This document shows positions 1 to 7,063 of a DNA stretch of 15,775 nt, piece by piece. A program made the translations under genes and the position numbers. Origin of the DNA: an uncultured Oscillospiraceae bacterium (GTDB taxonomy: Bacteria; Bacillota; Clostridia; Oscillospirales; Oscillospiraceae); NCBI GenBank assembly GCA_910587205.1, contig CAJULZ010000065.1:1-15775 (forward strand), in the 5' to 3' direction. Positions within the stretch are counted from its first letter, which is position 1; the number at the start of each line of letters is the position of its first letter. The notes under the pieces were generated by a model. It saw only the letters and a program-made list of their open reading frames with translations. It was not told the origin of the DNA and searched no databases.

Positions 1-1184
1 AGACCATCGGCCTGGACGCGGTGGTGGGCAGCGTGGGCAACGGCTCCACCCTGCGGCTCATCTCCGACATCCCTGGCGTGAAGTACACCGAGGGCCGGTT
101 CCTGCCCTACTTCTTCCCCGACACCTTCCACGAGGGCGGCGACCCCGTGGGTGAGGCCCGGGAGAACTGGGTCACCGCCCGCCGCGCCATCCTCCGCAAG
201 CCCATTGACCGCATCGGTTACGGCGGCTACCTGAAGCTGGCCTGCCAATTTCCCGAGTTCATCGATTACGTCGAGAGCGTATGCGGCGAATTCCGGGAGC
301 TTTATGACAACATCAAAGGCGCCACCCCTTACTGCGTTAAAACCGTGGGCGTACTGAACTGCTGGGGCCAGGCCCGGTCCTGGGGGTGCCACATGGTCCA
401 CCATGCCCTGTACCAGAAGCAGAACTACTCCTACGCCGGGGTGATCGAGGTCCTGTCCGGCGCACCCTACGATGTGAAGTTTATCAGCTTCGACGAGGTC
501 AAGGCCGACCCCCGCGCGCTGGACGGCATCGACGTGCTGATCAACGTAGGCGACGGCGACACGGCACACACCGGCGGGGCGGTTTGGGAGGACCCGGACG
601 TGTCCTCCGCCATCCGGGGCTTTATCTGGAACGGCGGCGGCTTCATCGGCGTGGGCGAACCCTCCGGCCACCAGTACCAGGGCCATTATTTCCAGCTGGC
701 CGGGGCCTTGGGGGTGGAAAAGGAGACGGGCTTCACCCTGGGCTATGACAAATACAATTGGGCGGAGCACCCGGACCACTTCATCCTGGCCGACATCCCC
801 GGCGAGGTGGATTTCGGCGAGGGCAAAAAGGGCGTTTACGCCCTGGAAGGGGCCCAGGTGCTGGTCCAGCAGGACAGGGAAGTCCAGCTGGCGGCCAACG
901 ACTTTGGCCAAGGCAGGGCAGTATACATCTCCGGGCTGCCCTACTCCTTTGAAAACAGCCGCCTGCTCCACCGGGCGGTGCTGTGGACCGCCCACAGCGA
1001 GGATCAGCTCAACCTGTGGCTGTCCTCCAACTGCAACGTGGACGTCCACGCCTATGTGAAAAACGGCAAATTCTGCGTGGTCAACAACACCTACGAGCCC
1101 CAGTCCACCACCGTCTACCGGGGGGACGGCTCCAGCTTCCCGCTGGAGCTGGCCGCCAATGAGATCCGCTGGTACGAGATCTGA
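1..1184 (+). CDS. gnpA: 1,3-beta-galactosyl-N-acetylhexosamine phosphorylase (GH112), C-terminal part
   Basis: The gene enters from the left edge; the reading frame has its first complete codon at 3 and ends at TGA 1182-1184, giving about 393 residues of a family usually 700-750 long. GH112 enzymes phosphorolyse galacto-N-biose or lacto-N-biose, sugars of mucin and milk glycans, into galactose-1-phosphate and the N-acetylhexosamine, in the cytoplasm. Recognisable stretches are VVGSVGNGSTLRLISDIPGV near the left end, TEGRFLPYFFPD, INVGDGDTAHTGG and GGGFIGVGEPSGHQYQG; the last two belong to the amidotransferase-like middle domain. The C-terminal ~80 residues look like the small beta domain. The barrel with the catalytic acid should lie upstream, outside the window. 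No stop or frameshift is seen. Galacto-N-biose versus lacto-N-biose preference cannot be told. Family assignment is by recalled sequence pattern. Confidence 0.93.
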   Translation, partial: TIGLDAVVGSVGNGSTLRLISDIPGVKYTEGRFLPYFFPDTFHEGGDPVGEARENWVTARRAILRKPIDRIGYGGYLKLACQFPEFIDYVESVCGEFRELYDNIKGATPYCVKTVGVLNCWGQARSWGCHMVHHALYQKQNYSYAGVIEVLSGAPYDVKFISFDEVKADPRALDGIDVLINVGDGDTAHTGGAVWEDPDVSSAIRGFIWNGGGFIGVGEPSGHQYQGHYFQLAGALGVEKETGFTLGYDKYNWAEHPDHFILADIPGEVDFGEGKKGVYALEGAQVLVQQDREVQLAANDFGQGRAVYISGLPYSFENSRLLHRAVLWTAHSEDQLNLWLSSNCNVDVHAYVKNGKFCVVNNTYEPQSTTVYRGDGSSFPLELAANEIRWYEI

Positions 1185-1220
1185 CCCGCCCGCCGGCGGC
1201 CCTTTGTCCAAATTTTCAGA

Positions 1221-1262
1221 AAAACAGCCAGCCCGCGGTACCGCCGCGGGCTGGCTGTTTTT
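1221..1262 (+). terminator. Rho-independent terminator after the GH112 gene
   Basis: A perfect 18-bp inverted repeat (1221-1238 with 1244-1261) closes a 5-nt loop TACCG. The left arm starts with AAAA and the right arm ends in a short T run at 1258-1262, so it may also work in the reverse direction. It starts 36 nt after the GH112 stop and insulates that gene from the kinase operon. Confidence 0.93.
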
Positions 1263-1402
1263 AAGCTGCCTGTCCCACTCAAGTTTGGGACGTTCCGCCG
1301 TCCAGACAGCGATCCCACAATTTACCGGGCAGGGGCGGCGCGCCCTCCCCGTTCCTCCCCGCAGCCGGAGCACACCGAGCCGCGGGGATCGGGGGATATT
1401 TC
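1263..1402. other. Intergenic spacer, nothing recognised
   Basis: These 140 bases lie between the GH112 terminator and the -35 box of the kinase promoter. No plausible reading frame with a ribosome site, no RNA gene and no clear operator palindrome was seen. Together with the flanking terminator and promoter this fills the 319-nt gene-free stretch before the kinase. Confidence 0.6.
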
Positions 1403-1431
1403 TTGACATCACAATAAAAATGTACTATTGT
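1403..1431 (+). promoter_or_regulatory. Sigma-A-type promoter of the hybrid kinase operon
   Basis: A perfect -35 TTGACA (1403-1408) is followed, after exactly 17 nt, by TATTGT (1426-1431, 4 of 6 consensus positions). The spacer is AT-rich against a GC-rich background. Transcription would start near 1438, leaving a leader of about 65 nt before the chosen start codon at 1504. Confidence 0.75.
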
Positions 1432-1503
1432 TATGGATAATAAAAAGCTGTCATATCCCGATAATCCGGCGCAAACGCAAAAACAGGGGCAGGTGTGCAG
1501 AAA

Positions 1504-4353
1504 ATGGTAAACTTTGTAATAGCATTGGAGTGTCTGGGCATATGCCTCACTTTTATCGCCCTGATCCTCCTGCTGAATGGGGACGGCGCCCGGGAGCAGA
1601 AACTGCTCATTTTTATCATGTGCGGCTCCCTGGTGCAAAACGTGGGCTACCTGCTGGAGCTCACTGCCCCCAGCGTGGAAGCCGCCGTAGCAGCGGTGAC
1701 AGTGGAGAACGTGGGCTCGGCCTTTGTACCGCTGTGCTACTGCTGGTTCATCCATATCTACTGTTATGCCGCGCCCCCTAAAAAGCTGCTGCGGGTCCTG
1801 GGGGCCATCAACTTTTTGATCCTGCCCACGGTGTTTTTCAACTGGAACGGCTTGTTCTACCGGGAGTTTGAGTGGCTGTCCACCCCGGACGGCTTCCACT
1901 ATGTCAGCATCAGCTATGGCCCCCTGTACATCCTGTTCATGCTCACCCGCATCCTCATCCCCTACACGCTGTGCATCCTCACCCTGGTGCGGGCCATCCG
2001 CCTGCGCTCGGACCGGGAGATCAGCCGGCAGTACAAGACCATCCTGGTCATATCCACCCTGCCCGTCATTGTGCTGGTGGCCTATGTGCTCAAGCTGTTC
2101 AACGTGTTCGACCTGACACCTGTGACCCTGGCCCTCTCTATGTCCATGGTGGTCATCGTAGTGTGGAGCCGCCGGAACTATGATTTCCGCCACCTGGCGG
2201 CGGAAAAGGTGCTGGAGAGCCTGGGGGACGGCGTCATCGCCCTGGACGACCACGACCGGCTGGTGAGCTACAACCGGGCGGCAGCCAACATTTTCGCTAG
2301 CCTGCCCCAGCACAAACTGGGGGAGAACATCCGGGTGGTGGAAGATTTCCGGGAGGAGATGCTCAACGAGAGCATCCCCTGGAGCTTCTCCATCAACGGG
2401 CAGAACTATGAGTGCCACAGCAAGCAGATCGTGGATGAGAATGGTCAGAAACAGGGTTGTGTCATTTTGGTCCTGGACATGACCGACATCAAGGCATACA
2501 TCAACGAAATCAAACGGGTCCGTCAGCAGGCCGAGAAGGCCAATATCGCCAAAAGCGAGTTTCTGGCCAATATGTCCCATGAGATCCGCACCCCAATGAA
2601 CGCCATCATCGGCTTGAACGACATCATCATGGAGGAATGCAAGGACTCGTCCATCTATGCCCACGCCAAGGACGTGCAGTCTGCGGCCAAAAACCTGCTG
2701 GCCATCATCAACGACATCCTGGACCTGTCTAAAGTGGAGGCGGGCAAGATGGAGCTGGTATACACCGACTACCACCTGAAAACCGTGGTGGGAGAGGTGG
2801 TGGGCATGATGGACATGGCCGCCTCCAAACGCGGGCTCATCATGAAGTATCAGTGCGACGACACCCTCCCCTGCCGCTACAACGGCGACGAGGGCCGCAT
2901 CAAGCAGGTTTTGATCAACATCATCAACAACGCCATCAAGTTCACCAAGGAAGGCTATGTCCGGGCCACCGTCACCGGTGAGCCCGGCCCAAATGGGGAC
3001 GAGGAGCTGCTCACCTTCAGGGTGGAGGACACCGGCTGCGGCATCCGGGAGGAGGACTTGGGCAAAATTTTCGAGGACTTCCGCCAGGTGGACTCCAAGC
3101 GCAACCGCAGCGTGGAGGGCACCGGCCTGGGGTTGGCCATTGTCAAGCACCTGGTGGAGTTGATGGGCGGCGTCATCCATGTGGACAGCGTCTATGGCGA
3201 GGGCACTGTGGTCACCATTACCATCCCCCAGAAGATTGTGGACCGGCGCACCATCGCCGAAGTGCCGGAGGTGTCCCGCGCGGAGCTGGAGGGGGCGGAG
3301 GCGTTTACCGCCCCCGGCGTGAAGGTGCTTATCGTAGACGACAACGTGGTCAACCGCAAGGTGGCCCGGGGCTTCCTCAAGAGCTACGCCTTCGATCTGG
3401 ACGAGGCCGAAAGCGGGCCGGAGGCCATTGAACTGGTTCGGAAAAACCGTTATGACATCATCTTCATGGATCATATGATGCCCATGATGGACGGCATTGA
3501 GGCGGCGGCCATTATCCGCCGGAAGTGTGGGGAAAACGGAAAGGCCCCCGCCATGATCGCCCTCACCGCAAACGCCATGGAGGGAATGCGGGAGAAATTT
3601 TTGGACTGCGGTTTCCAAGACTTCATCGCCAAACCTCTGGACCGGCGGGAACTGGGCCAGCTGCTGGCCCGGTGGGTGCCGGAGGACCGGCGGCAGGCCG
3701 GGGGCGGGGAGGAGGATCGGGCTGCCGCCCTGGACCCGGCCGCCTTCCCCATCAAGGGGATTGATATGGATACTGCCATGCGCTACTTCACCGGCGGCGA
3801 GGAGGGCTTCGTAGAGCTGCTGGAGCTGTACTATATGGACGGGACACGCAAAACGGAGCTTTTGAAGGAGCTGGCGGGTTCCGATCTGTCCCGCTACCGC
3901 ACGGAGGTGCACGCCCTTAAAAGCGCGGCGGCCAACATCGGGGCCATGGAGGTATCCAACCTGGCCCGGGCCCAGGAAAACGCCGCCGCCCAGGGGGACG
4001 CGGACTTTATTGTCCAGCAGCTCCCCCGGTTGATGGAGGCCCACGAGGCGCTATTGGCCCATATCGGGCAGTTTTTAGAGCAGCGGCGGCAGACGCAGTC
4101 CCCGGAAGAAAAACTCCCCCAGCCATCCCCTCAAGAGCTCCAGGAGCGGGTGGGCGCGGCCCTGGAGGCGCTGGAAAATTTCCAGTCCAGGGAGTGCGCC
4201 GGAATGGTGGACGATATGCTGCGCTGCGCTCTTCCCCCGGACGTGGAAAGCGGGCTAAGGGAGATTCAAGGGCAGCTGAAGCTGTATGAGGACGACAATG
4301 CCGAAGCGCTGCTGGGCGGACTGCTGGGCAGGCTGGAAAAGGAGGACGGTTAA
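1504..4353 (+). CDS. 7TM hybrid sensor histidine kinase (PAS-HisKA-HATPase-REC-HPt)
   Basis: Membrane sensor kinase of 949 aa carrying a full phosphorelay in one chain. Residues 1-220 are hydrophobic with about seven membrane segments, like the 7TM N-terminal region of Firmicute kinases. A PAS-like domain follows (about 236-330). The H-box NMSHEIRTPMNAIIG holds the phospho-accepting His359. The ATPase has the N-box with Asn476 and the glycine motifs EDTGCGI and GTGLGLAI. A receiver domain (about 606-725) carries Asp656 in FMDHMMP and the lysine in AKPL. An HPt domain follows with His803 in HALKSAAANIG, then about 90 helical residues of unknown role. ATG 1504 is chosen because AGGTG lies 8 nt upstream; GTG 1495, three codons earlier, also has an AGGGG upstream. 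All catalytic residues are present. It is the first gene of a four-gene operon; the ligand is unknown. Confidence 0.93.
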   Translation: MVNFVIALECLGICLTFIALILLLNGDGAREQKLLIFIMCGSLVQNVGYLLELTAPSVEAAVAAVTVENVGSAFVPLCYCWFIHIYCYAAPPKKLLRVLGAINFLILPTVFFNWNGLFYREFEWLSTPDGFHYVSISYGPLYILFMLTRILIPYTLCILTLVRAIRLRSDREISRQYKTILVISTLPVIVLVAYVLKLFNVFDLTPVTLALSMSMVVIVVWSRRNYDFRHLAAEKVLESLGDGVIALDDHDRLVSYNRAAANIFASLPQHKLGENIRVVEDFREEMLNESIPWSFSINGQNYECHSKQIVDENGQKQGCVILVLDMTDIKAYINEIKRVRQQAEKANIAKSEFLANMSHEIRTPMNAIIGLNDIIMEECKDSSIYAHAKDVQSAAKNLLAIINDILDLSKVEAGKMELVYTDYHLKTVVGEVVGMMDMAASKRGLIMKYQCDDTLPCRYNGDEGRIKQVLINIINNAIKFTKEGYVRATVTGEPGPNGDEELLTFRVEDTGCGIREEDLGKIFEDFRQVDSKRNRSVEGTGLGLAIVKHLVELMGGVIHVDSVYGEGTVVTITIPQKIVDRRTIAEVPEVSRAELEGAEAFTAPGVKVLIVDDNVVNRKVARGFLKSYAFDLDEAESGPEAIELVRKNRYDIIFMDHMMPMMDGIEAAAIIRRKCGENGKAPAMIALTANAMEGMREKFLDCGFQDFIAKPLDRRELGQLLARWVPEDRRQAGGGEEDRAAALDPAAFPIKGIDMDTAMRYFTGGEEGFVELLELYYMDGTRKTELLKELAGSDLSRYRTEVHALKSAAANIGAMEVSNLARAQENAAAQGDADFIVQQLPRLMEAHEALLAHIGQFLEQRRQTQSPEEKLPQPSPQELQERVGAALEALENFQSRECAGMVDDMLRCALPPDVESGLREIQGQLKLYEDDNAEALLGGLLGRLEKEDG

Positions 4354-4355
4354 AC

Positions 4356-4796
4356 ATGGTTTCAACAAGCGGAAAAGCCGGCAGAAAGCGCATTTTGGCG
4401 GTGGATGACGCGGCGACGATCCTGCTTCGGATTACGGATACCCTGGATAAATATTACGACGTGATTACGGTGAACTCCGGGATGCGGGCCCTGCGGTACT
4501 TAGAGCGGGTGAAGCCCGACCTGATCCTGCTGGACATCCGGATGACGCCCAAGAACGGGTTTGATACCCTGCGGGAGATCCGCGACATGAAGGACCGGGC
4601 AGATATCCCGGTCATCATGCTCACCGCCATGGAGGACAAGGATTCCGTCCTGGAGGGCATCGCCCTGGGAATCAGCGATTATATTTTGAAGCCCTTCGCC
4701 CCCAACGACCTGCTCAGCCGCATCCGGCGGGTGCTGGAAAACGAGGAACAGACACACGTCCAGTCCGGACAGAACGGGGAGGGCACCGGGATATGA
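4356..4796 (+). CDS. Stand-alone receiver-domain response regulator
   Basis: A 146-aa protein made of a single receiver domain with a short polar tail and no output domain. The acidic pair in LAVDDAATI, the phosphoacceptor Asp60 in LILLDIRM, the switch Thr in IMLTAME and Lys112 in ILKPF are all present, so it should be phosphorylatable. It starts 2 nt after the kinase stop, with GGAGG about 11 nt upstream, and its own stop overlaps the next start as ATGA. The likely donor is the HPt domain of the kinase. It may pass the signal on by protein contact or serve as a phosphate sink; the target is not visible here. Confidence 0.92.
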   Translation: MVSTSGKAGRKRILAVDDAATILLRITDTLDKYYDVITVNSGMRALRYLERVKPDLILLDIRMTPKNGFDTLREIRDMKDRADIPVIMLTAMEDKDSVLEGIALGISDYILKPFAPNDLLSRIRRVLENEEQTHVQSGQNGEGTGI

Positions 4797-5296
4797 ATAC
4801 CGCCATGACCAGGGAGGAGCTGGAGCAAATTTTGGACCGGGCCCTCCAGGAGGTAACGGAGCGGACCGCCGGGGTCCGCCTTCACCAGGGGGACCGGCCG
4901 CTGGGAACGGACCTGTGTACGGTCCATATCACCTTTGACAAAGGTTTCTCCACCAGCCTTACCCTGTGCGCCGACACCGGCCTGCTCGCCCGCATGGCCG
5001 GCAACTCCTTCCATGAAGACACTGTGACGCCGGAAGACTTGGAGGAATTCAGCAAGGAGTATTTCAACGTGCTGTGCGGCAAGGTAGCCGGGGCCATGTT
5101 CCAGGCCACCCAGGTGCCCGCCCACTTCGGCCCGCCCACGTTTTACCATGGGCGTTACGAGCCGGAAGACCGGGAGGCGCAGTTTGTGCTGACCTACTGT
5201 GACGAGCATAGCGAAGGCGCGCAGCTGATTCACCACGTGGCCCGTCCCCATGGGGAGAGCGCCGCCGCGGGGGACGAGAAGGAGGAAATCGGATGA
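4793..5296 (+). CDS. CheX-like CheY-phosphate phosphatase
   Basis: A 167-aa cytoplasmic protein resembling CheX of the CheC/CheX/FliY phosphatase family, which removes phosphate from CheY-type receivers. The family signature ExxN followed by a proline 23 residues on is met by Glu89, Asn92 and Pro115 (SKEYFNVLCG for the first part). The flanking CGKVAGAMF and the beta-strand-like FDKGFSTSLTLCADTGL also fit. Only one ExxN copy is seen, as in CheX, whereas CheC often has two. Both ends overlap neighbours by ATGA (start at 4793, stop at 5296), so it is translationally coupled to the two receivers, its probable substrates. No chemotaxis genes are nearby. The last ~17 residues are charged and probably disordered. 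Confidence 0.82.
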   Translation: MNTAMTREELEQILDRALQEVTERTAGVRLHQGDRPLGTDLCTVHITFDKGFSTSLTLCADTGLLARMAGNSFHEDTVTPEDLEEFSKEYFNVLCGKVAGAMFQATQVPAHFGPPTFYHGRYEPEDREAQFVLTYCDEHSEGAQLIHHVARPHGESAAAGDEKEEIG

Positions 5297-5655
5297 GCAA
5301 ACGAGTGATGGTGGTAGACGATTCCCGGCTGGTCCGGGTCCAGCTGGAGGACGTGCTGGAGGGCACCGACTATGAAGTGGCGGCCTATTGCCGCAGCGGG
5401 GAGGAGGCCATCGAGCAGTACGCCGCGGTGAAGCCGGATCTCGTGACCATGGATATTATCATGCGGGGGATGGACGGGCTGGACGCCGCGGAAATCATTT
5501 TAAAAAACCACCCGGACGCCAGGATCGTGATGGTTTCCTCCCTGGCCTACGGCGACACCTTTGAGCGGGCCAAGGCCATTGGCGCCCGGGGCTTTGTGGA
5601 AAAGCCCTTCCACCAGGAACAGCTGGTGCGTGTATTTGGGGAGGCCCTGTCGTAA
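5293..5655 (+). CDS. CheY-like single-domain response regulator
   Basis: A 120-aa receiver with no attached output domain. The acidic pair Asp9-Asp10 (VVDDSRL), phosphoacceptor Asp54 in LVTMDIIM, Ser82/Ser83 in the switch position (VMVSS) and Lys104 in VEKPF are all visible. Its length and pattern are those of CheY-type proteins of Firmicutes. It is last in the operon and its ATG overlaps the CheX stop. The neighbouring phosphatase probably acts on it, so it is a candidate for the true signal output, through binding to a motor, a regulator or another enzyme. It could equally be a phosphate sink. Confidence 0.92.
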   Translation: MSKRVMVVDDSRLVRVQLEDVLEGTDYEVAAYCRSGEEAIEQYAAVKPDLVTMDIIMRGMDGLDAAEIILKNHPDARIVMVSSLAYGDTFERAKAIGARGFVEKPFHQEQLVRVFGEALS

Positions 5656-5717
5656 CGCCTTCAGCCACGCCCGGTCGGCGCCGGGCAAGACCGTTGGAAT
5701 CATAACAGCAACAGGCA

Positions 5718-5753
5718 GCCCTCCCCGGCGGAATATCCGCCGGGGAGGGCTTT
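5718..5753 (+). terminator. Terminator of the kinase/CheX/CheY operon
   Basis: A perfect 14-bp stem (5718-5731 with 5737-5750) with loop AATAT is followed by only three T. It begins 62 nt after the last stop of the operon. The rest of the 5656-5922 spacer shows no gene. Confidence 0.85.
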
Positions 5754-5922
5754 GATACGCGATATACGCCGCCAGATCCACACCGCCGGCCACGGCGCCC
5801 CAAAATTGCAGGCCACGTAACCTGGTGGCGCCGTCCGTCATCATGGCGGGACAGGGGATTCTCCCGGCTTGCTGATATTTCCTAAAATACTATTTCCCCC
5901 AGGGGCGTGCACCGCGCCACAG

Positions 5923-6627
5923 TTATGAGCTGAGTATATCCTCCGGTTGACGCGTCTGTTCCTCCAGCCTCCGGAGCATCTGTGTAGAGCCCATCCTGGC
6001 GGCAGGATGGGGCATGCTGATCACCGCTCCAGGAAATAATTCGATATGGGTGCGAAATACAATGGAGGTCCCACAGCAGACCACAATTTTAGGGCGCAGG
6101 ATATCCAATTCCGCTCTTAGCAGCCGGCCTGAGATGTCCGTATTGGCTAAGGCCCAGTATTCTTTCCCCGACGACCCACGGCCCCGCACCTTGTTCAGAT
6201 TGGTAAAAGCTACTGTCCCAATTGCCTGAAGCGCCTCTCTTTTATATGTTTTGATCTGGTCAATATTCCGGTTCGTACCGTTTAGGTACGCTGCCCAGCG
6301 GCCAAGATTGTACCACATACCAGGGTGCCGTCCTACATGCCCCTTTCCCGCCAGGCCATTCCGGGCAATGCCGTTCACCCAGCTGCGGAACAGACGGTCG
6401 GCCTTATAGTCAGCATTGTCCCAGCCGTTTGTCTCTTTCGCAATGAACAAAATTCCCTTGTCCCCGTCATACTGTTTCACGTCAATAATCCCGAATTCAT
6501 TGATGCGGTGCGGCGGTTCCGGGTCGTGAAACGCGGCGCGATAAGCAGACAAATATGCTTCGGCATACTGTTGATACAGGGCTCTCAATTCCCCGTTAAC
6601 CTGCTCGTTTTTCTGAATATCCACCAT
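5923..6627 (-). CDS. Uracil-DNA-glycosylase-like superfamily protein (tentative)
   Basis: A 234-aa soluble protein. I do not recognise a named family, but the layout recalls the uracil-DNA glycosylase fold. A hydrophobic strand runs into a polar turn, ILFIAKETNGWDN (59-71). A strand plus NLxK follows, VAFTNLNKVRGRG (139-151). The late strand ILRPKIVVCCGTS (176-188) is typical of 'the protein is absent or present under this number' lookups in that fold only by shape, and a terminal His-Pro, MPHPAAR (205-211), matches the second UDG motif. The first motif lacks the usual catalytic acid, so activity is uncertain. ATG at 6627 is chosen because GAGGTG lies 6 nt upstream; an in-frame start at 6684 lacks this and overlaps an upstream remnant. 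By eye its GC content is lower than that of the flanking operons, suggesting transfer. No functional partner lies nearby. Confidence 0.6.
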   Translation of the reverse strand: MVDIQKNEQVNGELRALYQQYAEAYLSAYRAAFHDPEPPHRINEFGIIDVKQYDGDKGILFIAKETNGWDNADYKADRLFRSWVNGIARNGLAGKGHVGRHPGMWYNLGRWAAYLNGTNRNIDQIKTYKREALQAIGTVAFTNLNKVRGRGSSGKEYWALANTDISGRLLRAELDILRPKIVVCCGTSIVFRTHIELFPGAVISMPHPAARMGSTQMLRRLEEQTRQPEDILSS

Positions 6628-6649
6628 GGACAGCACCTCATTTGCAAAA

Positions 6650-6878
6650 CTACAGGCAGACCGTCTCTCCATCCGCGCCGGCAAGAAGCCGGATCTCCTG
6701 CGTAAGGCCGCCGGCCCCGGGGCTCAGCCTATACCGCTCATCCCCGCCCTCGCTCAAACACGCCTCAACAGCGGTAAGCCAGCTTCCCTGGCCCCCTGTC
6801 ACGGCACGGCCCTCCCGCTCATACGGGCCCTGCGCCACCAGTATAGCGCAGGTATCCTTTCAAATCAAGGCGGTGCAT
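6650..6878 (-). pseudogene. Small frameshifted gene remnant, unknown function
   Basis: On the minus strand an ATG at 6878-6876 opens the peptide MHRLDLKG. Omitting one base in the stretch AAAGGA (around 6860) lets the reading continue as DTCAILVAQGPYEREGRAV and on through GSWLTAVEACL to a stop at 6652-6650, about 75 residues in all. The second part reads like genuine protein, with mixed helix and strand character and no low-complexity repeats, and ends 23 nt before the start of the next gene. No ribosome site precedes the ATG and I recognise no family. It may be the C-terminal remnant of a longer lost gene, or chance. Confidence 0.3.
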
Positions 6879-6970
6879 GGACGCCGGCGGTTCGCCATCC
6901 CGGCCCGCAGGATACCGGCGGCATCCCACGCCGCTGCAAACAAGAAAAGGCGTCCATTGCCAGATCACAA

Positions 6971-6998
6971 CAGCCGGACCCCTTTCCGGGTCCGGCTG
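6971..6998 (-). terminator. Hairpin downstream of the GH3 remnant, possible terminator
   Basis: An 11-bp perfect inverted repeat (6971-6981 with 6988-6998) with a 6-nt loop lies 66 nt beyond the GH3 stop codon on the minus strand. The T run after it is poor (TTGTG), so termination is only probable. Nothing else is seen between it and the GH3 stop. Confidence 0.5.
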
Positions 6999-7063
6999 CT
7001 GCTGAATGGGGATGCATAGAATCGCCGGTTCCCGGCGCTCTGTTTTGTGTGCCGCAGACACGT

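Noticed and set aside
1279..4044. A very long open frame (over 900 codons) on the minus strand opposite the hybrid kinase
   Set aside because: It mirrors the codon structure of the kinase, is rich in H, V, G and D without domain pattern, and has no ribosome site. The plus-strand kinase carries every expected motif. High GC makes such antisense frames common; similar ones opposite the YesM-type kinase, dctM and the GH3 remnant were dropped for the same reason.
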